DNA of 64,000 nucleotides from NCBI RefSeq assembly GCF_024499015.1, contig NZ_CP098604.1:124001-188000 (forward strand). Direction: 5' to 3'. This DNA is from Xanthomonas hortorum pv. pelargonii (lineage in GTDB: Bacteria; Pseudomonadota; Gammaproteobacteria; Xanthomonadales; Xanthomonadaceae). Of the stretch, positions 38,677 to 50,309 are shown piece by piece; the first letter of the stretch is position 1, and the number at the start of each line of letters is the position of its first letter. A program made the translations under genes and the position numbers. The notes under the pieces were generated by a model. That model did not search any database. It was not told the origin of the DNA and was given only the letters and a program-made list of their open reading frames with translations.

Positions 38677-41388
38677 TCATGCTTCGGTCGGCGGCAACTC
38701 GCTGGTGCTTGCTGCCGGTGCGACGGCTGCATCGTCCACCACGTCTTCCACTTCATCCAGCGAGGCATCCAGACGTTCCACCGCCTGCAGCTTTTCGCCC
38801 TTGGACAGACGGATCAGCGTGACGCCCTGCGTGTTGCGACCCACACGCGAGATCTCCGAACCGCGGGTGCGCACCAGCGTACCGCCGTCGGAAATCAGCA
38901 GCACTTCGTCTGTTCCGCCCAGCAACACCGCACGCACCAACTTGCCGTTGCGCTCGGTGGTCTGGATGCCGATCACGCCCTGCGTACCACGTCCCTTGCG
39001 CGGATACTCGGCCAGCGGGGTGCGCTTGCCGTAGCCGTTCTCGGTGGCGGTGAGGATATAGGCCGTGTCGTCGTTTTCGGCGACCTCGATCACTGCCGCA
39101 TCGGCCACGTCCGTGGTCTCCACAACGTCCTCGACGCCCTCTTCCTCGACATCGCTTTCGACGCCCGCAGCACGCTCGGCCACGATCAGGCTGACCACCT
39201 CTTCGCCCTTGGTCAGACGGATGCCGCGCACGCCGGTGGCGGTACGGCCCATCGAACGCACCGTGGATTCGCCAAAGCGCACGGTCTTGCCGTTGGAGGC
39301 AAACAACAGCACGTCGCGGTCGCCATCGGTCAAGGCCACACCGACCAGCGCATCGCCCTCATCGAGGTTGATGGCGATCTTGCCGCGCGCCAGACGGAAC
39401 GCGAATTCGCTCAACGGGGTCTTCTTGACGGTGCCGTTGCGCGTGGCGAAGAACACATAGCGGTTATCGGCGTATTCGCGCACTGGCAGCACCGCCTGCA
39501 CGCGCTCGCCGGGTTCCAGCGGAATCCAGTTGATGATCGGACGGCCGCGCGCATTGGAGCCGGCTTCCGGCAACTGATACACCGGCAGCCAGAACACCTT
39601 GCCGCTGCTGGTGAAGGTCAGCAACGTGTCGTGCGTGTTGACCAGCCACAGCTGATCGATGAAGTCCTCTTCCTTGGTCGCCGCGGCAGAACGACCACGG
39701 CCGCCACGGCGCTGCGCACGATACGCGCTCACCGGCTGCCGCTTGGCATAACCGGCGTGCGACAGCGTCACCACCACGTCTTCCGGCGAAATCAGATCAA
39801 GAATATCCAGATCTTCTTCGCTGTGACGGATTTCGGTGCGGCGTTCGTCGCCGTACTCTTCGCGGATATTGATCAGCTCGTCGCGGATCACCTGCAACAG
39901 CACGTCGGGGTTTTCCAGGATGCGGATCAGGCCCTGGATGACCTCGAGCAACTGCTTGTACTCGTCGGTCAGCTTTTCCTGCTCCAACCCGGTCAGGCGA
40001 TGCAGACGCATTTCCAGGATCTGCGAGGCCTGCACTTCGGTGAGCTGGTAAAAGCCCTTGATCAGGCCCACGCCCGGCGGCAGATCTTCCGGCTTGGAGG
40101 CTTCGGCACCGGCTGCGCCCAGCAAGGCGCCGACCAACCCCGGCTCCCAGGTCTTGGCCAGCATGCGCTCGCGCGCTTCCTGCGGATTGGCCGAGGTCTT
40201 GATCAGCTCGATCATCTCGTCGATGTTGGCCAACGCGACGGTCAAACCTTCCAGCACATGCGCACGCGCACGCGCCTTGCGCAGTTCAAAGATGGTGCGG
40301 CGGGTGACCACTTCGCGGCGGTGGCGGATGAACGCCTGCAGCATCTGCTTGAGGTTCATCAACTGCGGGCGGCCGTCGATCAGCGCAACCATGTTGATGC
40401 CGAACACCGACTCCATCTGGGTCTGCTGATACAGGTTGTTGAGCACAACCTCGGCCGACTCGCCGCGCTTGACCTCGATGTAGATGCGCATGCCGTCCTT
40501 GTCGGACTCATCGCGCAGCTCGCTGATACCTTCGAGCTTCTTTTCCTTCACCAGCTCGGCGATCTTCTCGATCAACCGCGCCTTGTTCACCTGATACGGG
40601 ATCTCGGTGACGATGATCGCTTCACGGCCGTTGTCGGCCACTTCCACGTCGGCCTTGGCGCGCATGCGCACCCGGCCACGCCCGGTGCGGTAGCCGGCGG
40701 CAATGCCGGCGGTGCCGTTGATAATGCCGGCAGTGGGGAAATCCGGGCCCGGGATGTACTCCATCAGGCCTTCGACATCCAGCTCCGGCGTGTCGATCAA
40801 GGCGATGCACGCGTTGATCGCTTCGGTCAGATTATGCGGCGGGATATTGGTGGCCATACCCACCGCGATACCGGCCGAGCCGTTGACCAGCAGGCTCGGG
40901 AACCGGGTCGGCATGACCGTCGGTTCCAGTTCCTTTTCGTCGTAATTGGGCTGGAAATCGACGGTTTCCTTGTCGATGTCGGCCATCAGCTCATGCGCCA
41001 GACGCGACATGCGCGACTCGGTGTAACGCATCGCCGCAGCAGAGTCGCCATCGACCGAACCGAAGTTACCCTGGCCGTCGACCATCATGTAGCGCAGCGA
41101 GAATGGCTGCGCCATGCGCACCAACGTGTCGTACACCGACTGGTCGCCGTGCGGGTGGTATTTACCGATGACGTCGCCGACGATACGCGCCGACTTGAAG
41201 TACGCCTTGTTGCTGTGCGCGCCCAGCACGTGCATGGCAAACAGCACGCGGCGATGCACAGGTTTGAGGCCATCACGGGCATCGGGGAGTGCGCGGCCCA
41301 CGATCACGCTCATCGCGTAATCGAGATAGCTCTTGCGCATCTCGTCTTCCAGATTGACCTGGATGATTTCCTTGGCGGTTTCTGCCAT
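38677..41388 (-). CDS. gyrA: DNA gyrase subunit A
   Basis: The DNA cleavage-rejoining subunit of gyrase, which introduces negative supercoils with GyrB. 903 residues from [20 protein letters not shown]. The catalytic tyrosine is Tyr122 (MRYTESRMS). The quinolone region reads [11 protein letters not shown], with Gln83 and Asp87, where E. coli has Ser83. The C-terminal beta-pinwheel DNA-wrapping domain (from about residue 530) contains the GyrA box QRRGGRGR. An acidic tail (residues about 840-903) with [17 protein letters not shown] interrupts and follows it. Gln83 is reported as the natural residue in related Stenotrophomonas and is not in itself an acquired mutation. Confidence 0.98.
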   Translation of the reverse strand: MAETAKEIIQVNLEDEMRKSYLDYAMSVIVGRALPDARDGLKPVHRRVLFAMHVLGAHSNKAYFKSARIVGDVIGKYHPHGDQSVYDTLVRMAQPFSLRYMMVDGQGNFGSVDGDSAAAMRYTESRMSRLAHELMADIDKETVDFQPNYDEKELEPTVMPTRFPSLLVNGSAGIAVGMATNIPPHNLTEAINACIALIDTPELDVEGLMEYIPGPDFPTAGIINGTAGIAAGYRTGRGRVRMRAKADVEVADNGREAIIVTEIPYQVNKARLIEKIAELVKEKKLEGISELRDESDKDGMRIYIEVKRGESAEVVLNNLYQQTQMESVFGINMVALIDGRPQLMNLKQMLQAFIRHRREVVTRRTIFELRKARARAHVLEGLTVALANIDEMIELIKTSANPQEARERMLAKTWEPGLVGALLGAAGAEASKPEDLPPGVGLIKGFYQLTEVQASQILEMRLHRLTGLEQEKLTDEYKQLLEVIQGLIRILENPDVLLQVIRDELINIREEYGDERRTEIRHSEEDLDILDLISPEDVVVTLSHAGYAKRQPVSAYRAQRRGGRGRSAAATKEEDFIDQLWLVNTHDTLLTFTSSGKVFWLPVYQLPEAGSNARGRPIINWIPLEPGERVQAVLPVREYADNRYVFFATRNGTVKKTPLSEFAFRLARGKIAINLDEGDALVGVALTDGDRDVLLFASNGKTVRFGESTVRSMGRTATGVRGIRLTKGEEVVSLIVAERAAGVESDVEEEGVEDVVETTDVADAAVIEVAENDDTAYILTATENGYGKRTPLAEYPRKGRGTQGVIGIQTTERNGKLVRAVLLGGTDEVLLISDGGTLVRTRGSEISRVGRNTQGVTLIRLSKGEKLQAVERLDASLDEVEDVVDDAAVAPAASTSELPPTEA

Positions 41389-41598
41389 TCGGGTTCCGTA
41401 ATTTTGAGGTGGCGGGCGAGCCGGAAAGCCGCGTCGGGAGCACCCTGTAACAGGCTGCCGGCCCCACGCTCCCGCCGATCGATTCAAGCACCGGATTGTA
41501 CCACGAAGGGGCAGCCCGATGCCGCCGGTTTACCAGCCAGAAACAAGCACTTGCAAGGCGTTTGCGCGGTGTTGGCGACGTTATCGCACGCGCCGGGC

Positions 41599-42663
41599 TC
41601 AGGCGCCGAATGCGGCCTGCATCTGCGCCAGGTCGGGCTGCGCAATCACCCCGCGCTCGGTGACGATCGCATCGATCAAGCTGCCGGGGGTGACGTCGAA
41701 TACCGGGTTCCAGGCATGGATGCCATCGGCCACCGTTCTGACCCCGCCCACCCCGAACAATTCGCCCGGGTCGCGCTGCTCGATCTCGATCTGCTCGCCG
41801 CTGGCGGTGGCCATATCCACCGTCGACGACGGCGCGACCACCATGAACTTGACGCCGTGGTGGCGCGCGGCGATGGCCAGCTGATAGGTGCCGATCTTGT
41901 TGGCGGTATCGCCATTGGCGCAGATGCGGTCGGCGCCGACGATGACCCATTGCACCAGGCCGGATTTCATCAGGTGCGAGGCGGCCGAATCGGCGATCAA
42001 GGTCGCGTCGATGCCATCCTGCTGCAGCTCCCACACGGTCAGCCGCGCGCCCTGCAACCACGGCCGGGTCTCGCCGGCAAACACCTTGCCGATGCGCTGC
42101 TGCGCCATGCCGGCACGGATCACGCCCAGCGCGGTGCCGAAACCGGCGGTGGCCAGCGAGCCGGTATTGCAGTGGGTCAGCACGCCACTACCCGGCGCGA
42201 TCAGCGCAGCGCCGAGTGCGCCCATGTGCCGATTGGCTGCCAGATCTTCATCGGCGATGGCCTGCGCCTCGCGCGCGATCACCTCGCGCCAGTCGGCGCC
42301 GGCAGCGCCCAGCACGCGACGCATGCGCATCAGCGCCCAGGCCAGATTGACCGCGGTCGGACGCGCGGCATTGAGCCGCAACAGCGCCGGTTCGAGCTTC
42401 TGCAATACCGCGCTGCCGTCATCGGCATCGATGTCGCGCGCCGCCAATACCACGCCCCACCCGGCCGCAATCCCGATCGCCGGCGCGCCGCGCACCGCCA
42501 GCGAATGGATCGCCTCGGCCACCGCATCGCTGCTCTCGCAACGCACATGTTCCACCACGAAGGGCAGCTTGCGTTGGTCGAGCAATTCCAGGGCATCGCC
42601 GGTCCACAGCAGTGGGCGGATGTGGTCGTAGCGGGCGTAATCGATGTGGGCGCTGTCGTTCAT
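41599..42663 (-). CDS. mtnA: S-methyl-5-thioribose-1-phosphate isomerase
   Basis: Isomerises methylthioribose-1-phosphate to the ribulose form in methionine salvage. 354 residues, family of eIF2B-related isomerases. Typical segments are [41 protein letters not shown] (catalytic Cys), [18 protein letters not shown] and [26 protein letters not shown] (catalytic Asp). It lies 210 bases upstream of gyrA in the same direction; no other salvage gene is in the window. ATG 42663 fits the family. Confidence 0.96.
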   Translation of the reverse strand: MNDSAHIDYARYDHIRPLLWTGDALELLDQRKLPFVVEHVRCESSDAVAEAIHSLAVRGAPAIGIAAGWGVVLAARDIDADDGSAVLQKLEPALLRLNAARPTAVNLAWALMRMRRVLGAAGADWREVIAREAQAIADEDLAANRHMGALGAALIAPGSGVLTHCNTGSLATAGFGTALGVIRAGMAQQRIGKVFAGETRPWLQGARLTVWELQQDGIDATLIADSAASHLMKSGLVQWVIVGADRICANGDTANKIGTYQLAIAARHHGVKFMVVAPSSTVDMATASGEQIEIEQRDPGELFGVGGVRTVADGIHAWNPVFDVTPGSLIDAIVTERGVIAQPDLAQMQAAFGA

Positions 42664-42831
42664 GGCGCTATTGTAAGGCGCGCGGGCAGCCCAGTCAGTG
42701 GACCTGCCGTGCTCAGCCTGGGGGCAGCGCGCAACAATGCCTCAAGCGCGTGCTAGGCGAAGGTATTTAGAGCGGCTAAAAAACGTAGCGAGTAGTTTGG
42801 ATGCAGTCAAAAGCCTGGTTGGTCGAGTGCG

Positions 42832-42932
42832 CGGTGCCCTCGCCGCTCGCGGGACACGCCGTGAATCCGTCCGTGGAGGCTCGGTGGCGGCATCCATGCC
42901 GCCACACGGTCCCGCAATCGGCGAGGGCACCG
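42832..42932 (+). repeat. Palindromic intergenic repeat, B form (copy B1)
   Basis: The outer arms are CGGTGCCCTCGCCGCTCGCG and the inverse CAATCGGCGAGGGCACCG. Nested inside are GCGGGACA...GGTCCCGC and the inner palindrome GCGGCATCCATGCCGC, with GTGGAGGCTC between. The core is the reverse complement of the A-form core, so B and A are the same core in opposite orientation with different outer arms. Confidence 0.88.
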
Positions 42933-43044
42933 CACCAGGAAGTTTGCCGGTTCCTTTGTTGAAACCTGCCCGTCGATCGCGTTGCGCTGCGAAGCTGATC
43001 CGTCGCGGTGTTATCCAGACAACACACCATGCCTTGCTTGCAAC

Positions 43045-43193
43045 CATGCACACCGACCGTCTCCACTGGTCCTTGCCCGCTCACCGTCGCGGGACCTTAC
43101 GCGGCATGGATGCCGCGTAAGAGCCTACACGGACGTACTTGCGGCGTGTCCCGCGACGGTGGGCGGGCAAGGGCCCTGCAGCCAAACCCGCAG
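43045..43193 (+). repeat. Palindromic intergenic repeat, A form (copy A3)
   Basis: The same unit as 31884-32030 and 32202-32348: starts ATGCACACCGACC, outer arms CCTTGCCCGCTCACCGTCGC and GCGACGGTGGGCGGGCAAGG, inner GCGGCATGGATGCCGC. It follows B1 after a linker of about 110 bases. Confidence 0.88.
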
Positions 43194-43204
43194 CATCGAG
43201 GGCG

Positions 43205-43305
43205 CGGTGTCCTCACCGCTCGCGGGACACGCCGTAAACCCGTCCCTGGGGGCTCGGTGGCGGCATCCATGCCGCCACACGGTCCCGCAATCGGTGAGGA
43301 CACCG
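43205..43305 (+). repeat. Palindromic intergenic repeat, B form (copy B2)
   Basis: The outer arms are CGGTGTCCTCACCGCTCGCG and CAATCGGTGAGGACACCG. Relative to B1 the arms carry compensating changes (CCCTCGCC to TCCTCACC on the left, GGCGAGGG to GGTGAGGA on the right), so pairing is kept. The core is as in B1. Confidence 0.88.
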
Positions 43306-43340
43306 CACCAGACAGTTTGCTGACTGCTTTATTGAAAGCT

Positions 43341-43482
43341 ATGCACACCGACCATCGCGACGGGCCCTTGCCCGCTCACCGTCGCGGGACCTTACGCGGC
43401 ATGGATGCCGCGTAAGAGCTACAAGGACGTACTTGCAGCGTGTCCCACGATGGTGGGCGGGCAAGGGCCTGCAGCCAAACCA
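43341..43482 (+). repeat. Palindromic intergenic repeat, A form (copy A4)
   Basis: Starts ATGCACACCGACC, with outer arms CCCTTGCCCGCTCACCGTCG and CGATGGTGGGCGGGCAAGG and the same inner palindrome. It follows B2 after a 35-base linker (CACCAGACAGTTTGC and on) that is shared with the region at 32170. Confidence 0.88.
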
Positions 43483-43561
43483 CAGATCAGCCACGCTGTG
43501 CAGCGAAAGCCAAGATCCACCGCTCTGCAATAGACCAATACGCAGCAGGTTCGTCAGCAGC

Positions 43562-44248
43562 TCAGTCGACGATGAACTCGGCACGGCAGCCGTCGTTCAC
43601 CCACACCCCGTCGCGGCTCCAGCCCCAGGTCTGGCCTTCCACGCATTCTTTTTTGGAGATCTGCCGGCCCACACGCACCTGGCGCTCCACCGACACCCCG
43701 CAGGTGCGGCGCGAGCTCTTCTTCGATTCGCAGGTGACCATGCGCGGCACAGCCACAAAGCCGGAACCATCTTCGGCACCGACTTCGAACTCTCCATCGC
43801 AACCGCGTGACACCCAGATTTCGTTACGGCGGGTGCCCCACGTGCGGCCCTCCTTGCACGGCCACATCGAGCGTTGACGCAACAAACGCACTGGTGCACC
43901 GCGCAGTATCACCGGGCAGGCCACTTTGCCGCCGTTGGAATCGCAGCGCACCACGCGGCGCATCTGCGGGGAGGCTGGCACACGCGCAGAGGCGAACTCC
44001 GCACGGCAGCCCTGCTCGACCCATACGCCGTCGCGTTCCACATCCCACTCGCTGCCGCGAATACAGCTGGTTTCGGACAGCTGGCGCACCAGTTGCACGC
44101 CGTGTTCGGTGTCCATCGCACAGTGCGTGCGCGCCATGTCCTTGGACTCGCAACGCACCACGCCGGAGGCTCGATCCGAGGCACGCGCATCGGCGAGCAT
44201 CAGCAGCGGCAAGCACCACAAACCGCATAAGCTGACCAGCCACTTCAT
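43562..44248 (-). CDS. Secreted Cys-rich protein with three DUF3011-like repeats
   Basis: A 228-residue protein with a signal peptide (MKWLVSLCGLWCLPLLMLADARA) and three tandem repeats of about 65 residues. Each has the pattern V-x-C-[ED]-S ... C ... W ... W-V-x-x-G-C-x-[AG]-E-F (VRCESKDMARTHC to GCRAEF; VRCDSNGGKVAC to GCDGEF; VTCESKKSSRRTC to GCRAEF). This matches the DUF3011 type of envelope protein, of unknown function. The regular Cys pairs suggest disulfides in the periplasm or outside. The ATG at 44248 is chosen for the signal peptide; AGGAGTG lies upstream. Confidence 0.82.
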   Translation of the reverse strand: MKWLVSLCGLWCLPLLMLADARASDRASGVVRCESKDMARTHCAMDTEHGVQLVRQLSETSCIRGSEWDVERDGVWVEQGCRAEFASARVPASPQMRRVVRCDSNGGKVACPVILRGAPVRLLRQRSMWPCKEGRTWGTRRNEIWVSRGCDGEFEVGAEDGSGFVAVPRMVTCESKKSSRRTCGVSVERQVRVGRQISKKECVEGQTWGWSRDGVWVNDGCRAEFIVD

Positions 44249-44417
44249 GCCGACACTCCTCACCCAAACACACTCTGCGCCGAGCCCCCGTGGACGTGAG
44301 GATGAGAGCATCATCGATGTGAAGAAAGCAATACGGTGCCGATGACAACTGGATGGCACTTCGGGCCTGCGATACGCCACGAAGTCGTCGGCACAGCCCG
44401 AGCAGGCTGCGCCGGCG

Positions 44418-47989
<3,572 letters not shown>

Positions 47990-48071
47990 CTACGGGTATT
48001 TCCCGATAGTCAGACAAGCACAAACCCGATAGCGTGGCGCCCTCTGCCGCCCGCCCGTCTGGAGTTCACCC

Positions 48072-49196
48072 GTGTCGTTGCCCGTCTCGCGCCGTTCGTT
48101 TCTCAGCCTCGCCAGCGTTGGCGTGGCGGTGTCCGCACTGGGACTGGCGCCCGCGGCCGAGGCAGCCCGCAAGCGCGCAGCCGCAGCGGCAACGCCCAGC
48201 GTGGCGCCGGCCGCCGGTGCGGTGTATCTCAACCTCAACGAGCATCCGCTCGGGCCGGCGCCGGCCGCGCTGGATGCCGCGACGCGCTCGCTGGCGCATT
48301 CGGGCCGCTACCTGTTCGAGATGGAGCAGGACCTGCGCAATCTGATGACCGGCGAGTTGCAGCTGCCGGGCGACCATCTGGCGTTGTTTCCCGGTTCCAG
48401 GGATGCATTGAATCGTGCCGGCAGCCTGTTCACTTCGGCCCGTGCCGGGCTGGTGGTGGCCGACCCGAGCTTCGATCCGATCGTCGACAGCGCAAACGCG
48501 CGCGGCGTGCCGGTGCGCAAGGTGCCGCTGCGGGCCGATGGCGCGCACGACGTCAAGGCGATGGCCAAGGCCGACCCCACCGCCGGCCTGATCTACCTGT
48601 GCAATCCCGGCAACGCCGCCGGCGCCATCACCCCGCGCGCCGAGATCGAGTGGCTGCTGGCCAACAAGCCGGCCAGCGCGGTATTGGTGGTCGACGAGGC
48701 CTATATCCACTACAGCAACGAACCGTCGGTGGCCGATCTGGTGCGTCAGCGTCAGGACCTGATCGTGCTGCGCAGCTTCTCCAAGCTCTACGGCATGGCC
48801 GGCCTGCGCCTGGGCGCTGCGCTGGCGCCGCCTGGGCTGCAGACCAAGCTCGCCAGCTTGGGTAGCAACCCGTTGTCGGTCCCGGCAATGGCCGCCGGCA
48901 TCGCCAGCCTGCGCGACCCGCAACTGGTGCAGACCCGTCGCGCGGAAAATGCGCGCGTGCGCGACGACACCATCGCCTGGCTCAAGACCAAGGGCTACAC
49001 CTGCCTGCCCACGCAGGCCAACTGCTTCCTGCTCGACGTCAAGCGCGACGCCAGCGTGTTCGCCGATTCGATGCAGAAACAGGGCGTCATCGTCGGCCGC
49101 AGCTGGCCGATCTGGCCCAAGCGCGTGCGCGTAAGCGTCGGCACCGAGGCAGAGATGCTGCGGTTTCGCGAGGCGTTTGCCAAGGCGAAGCGTTGA
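48072..49196 (+). CDS. Tat-exported PLP aminotransferase of the class I/II (HisC-like) family
   Basis: 374 residues. The N terminus has a twin-arginine signal (SRRSFLSLASVGVAVSALGLAPAAEA), implying folded export to the periplasm. The mature part resembles histidinol-phosphate aminotransferases: YLNLNEHPLGPAPAALDAA, the PLP Asp in VVDEAYIHYSNEPS, the Schiff-base lysine in LRSFSKLYGMAGLRLG, and the C-terminal Arg in KRVRVSVGTEAEM. Cofactor-containing fold-type I transaminases are rarely exported. The substrate is unknown. GTG 48072 has GGAG eight bases upstream. It sits alone on the plus strand between the usual neighbours ligA and zipA. Confidence 0.85.
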   Translation: MSLPVSRRSFLSLASVGVAVSALGLAPAAEAARKRAAAAATPSVAPAAGAVYLNLNEHPLGPAPAALDAATRSLAHSGRYLFEMEQDLRNLMTGELQLPGDHLALFPGSRDALNRAGSLFTSARAGLVVADPSFDPIVDSANARGVPVRKVPLRADGAHDVKAMAKADPTAGLIYLCNPGNAAGAITPRAEIEWLLANKPASAVLVVDEAYIHYSNEPSVADLVRQRQDLIVLRSFSKLYGMAGLRLGAALAPPGLQTKLASLGSNPLSVPAMAAGIASLRDPQLVQTRRAENARVRDDTIAWLKTKGYTCLPTQANCFLLDVKRDASVFADSMQKQGVIVGRSWPIWPKRVRVSVGTEAEMLRFREAFAKAKR

Positions 49197-49218
49197 GCAC
49201 CAAGCACTGAGTGGCAAT

Positions 49219-49407
49219 CCCTTCTCTCCTCGGGAGAAGGTGCCCCGAAGGGACGGATGAGGGTGCGAGCGAAGCCTCGTGCAGTTGGAACCACACCAGG
49301 GCTTCGCCCCGTACCCTCACCCCAACCCCTCTCCCGCAGGAGAGGGGCTTTTGCTCCCTTCTCTCACCGGGAGAAGGTGCCCCGAAGGGGCGGATGAGGG
49401 TACGCGC
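49219..49407 (+). repeat. Intergenic repeat with two terminal hairpins (C family), one and a half copies
   Basis: The first unit (49219-49350) opens with the hairpin CCTTCTCTCCTCGGGAGAAGG and closes with CCCCTCTCCCGCAGGAGAGGGG. A half unit (49355-49407) repeats the opening hairpin and GGTGCCCCGAAGGGGCGGATGA. The same unit occurs inverted at 55618-55748. These are typical of Xanthomonas intergenic DNA; function is unknown, though the hairpins may end transcripts of the flanking convergent genes. Confidence 0.85.
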
Positions 49408-49521
49408 GCAGCCTGGTACCACCTTTACCGCCAGGGCGCGCCCAACGGCAGACCGGCTTTTAGCGTCGATCGATAACTGTCAGTCACCACCTCGATAATG
49501 CGCATCGCCAGCACTACGAAA

Positions 49522-50253
49522 TCACCAGCGCGGCGACTTGGTCAGCGGCGGTGCCTGATGCTGGCGATCGTAGGCGCGCAGTTCGTCGCGGATATGTGCC
49601 ACACGTTGACGGCCCAGCGCATTGCGGCTGTCGTCCAGCACCACGCCATCGAGCAGTTCGGCCATGCGCTGCACGGTCGGCAGCATTTTTTCCCAGGCAT
49701 CCAGCGCGGTCATCGGCGCCGGCAGCGTGAGGAAAAACGCAATCGCCGGGGTCTGCATGTCGCGGATGTTGGCCATGTCGAAACTGCCGGGCTTGAGGAT
49801 GCTGGCCATGCTGAAGATCGGCCCGCGCTCCGGGTGCCCTTCCACCAACCGGTGGAAGACATTCATGTGGCCGAACACCAACCCGGTCTTCTCTGCAGCC
49901 ACCACCACGTCTTCGCCACGCAGCACCTGCCCAGCCTTGGCCGCGACAAACAGCGAGACGATCTTGTCGAAGTCCTGGTTGGGACGCTTGCCGACATCGT
50001 TGCCGCCGGCCGCATCTGCATCGTCCAGATTGAGTTCGCTCTGCTCGGCACCTTCAGTGCGCTCGAACGGGTCGCCCTCCACACCCGGCTCGCCGGAAAT
50101 CACCGGCTCGCGGCGTTCGCGCGGCTGCCCCTCGTCCTTGTCGACCCGGCGCCCTTGCGGCGATTTTTTCGGGCGACCAAACAGAAAGATGGCCGCGACC
50201 AGCAGCAGTCCAGCGATCAGGATCCCGATCCGGATCATGGCCATGTCGGACAT
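49522..50253 (-). CDS. zipA: Cell division protein ZipA
   Basis: Anchors FtsZ to the inner membrane at the septum. 243 residues. An N-terminal membrane helix (about residues 5-25, MIRIGILIAGLLLVAAIFLFG) is followed by a charged linker and a C-terminal FtsZ-binding domain (about 95-225, IVSLFVAAKAGQVLRGEDVVVAAEKTGLVFGHMNVFHRL, MANIRDMQTPAIAFFLTLPAP). It lies 56 bases after smc on the same strand. The smc-zipA-ligA order is common in gammaproteobacteria; here a plus-strand gene and repeats separate zipA from ligA. ATG 50253 begins just before the helix. Confidence 0.93.
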   Translation of the reverse strand: MSDMAMIRIGILIAGLLLVAAIFLFGRPKKSPQGRRVDKDEGQPRERREPVISGEPGVEGDPFERTEGAEQSELNLDDADAAGGNDVGKRPNQDFDKIVSLFVAAKAGQVLRGEDVVVAAEKTGLVFGHMNVFHRLVEGHPERGPIFSMASILKPGSFDMANIRDMQTPAIAFFLTLPAPMTALDAWEKMLPTVQRMAELLDGVVLDDSRNALGRQRVAHIRDELRAYDRQHQAPPLTKSPRW

Positions 50254-50309
50254 TCAGCGTGCCTCCGCATAAGAGTGACAGGTGTCGATATTCCAACAAG
50301 CATGGCACG

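Larger units (their letters stand above)
42664..43561. other. Gene-free repeat array between mtnA and the DUF3011-like gene
   Basis: About 900 bases hold no supported gene. They are filled by the order B1-A3-B2-A4 of the palindromic repeat family plus linkers. mtnA should have its promoter at the left edge; the right 80 bases precede the stop of the next minus-strand gene, with nothing recognised. Confidence 0.75.

Noticed and set aside
41128..41160. Acquired fluoroquinolone-resistance mutation in gyrA
   Set aside because: Gln83 is the known natural residue in related Xanthomonadaceae and Asp87 is unchanged.
37981..42756. A 1591-codon open frame on the plus strand
   Set aside because: It is antisense to gcd, gyrA and mtnA, has no recognisable domain, and arises from the GC-rich third-position pattern of those genes.
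42832..43482. CRISPR-like regular repeats
   Set aside because: The repeats are long palindromes of two orientations with similar linkers, not short repeats with unique spacers.
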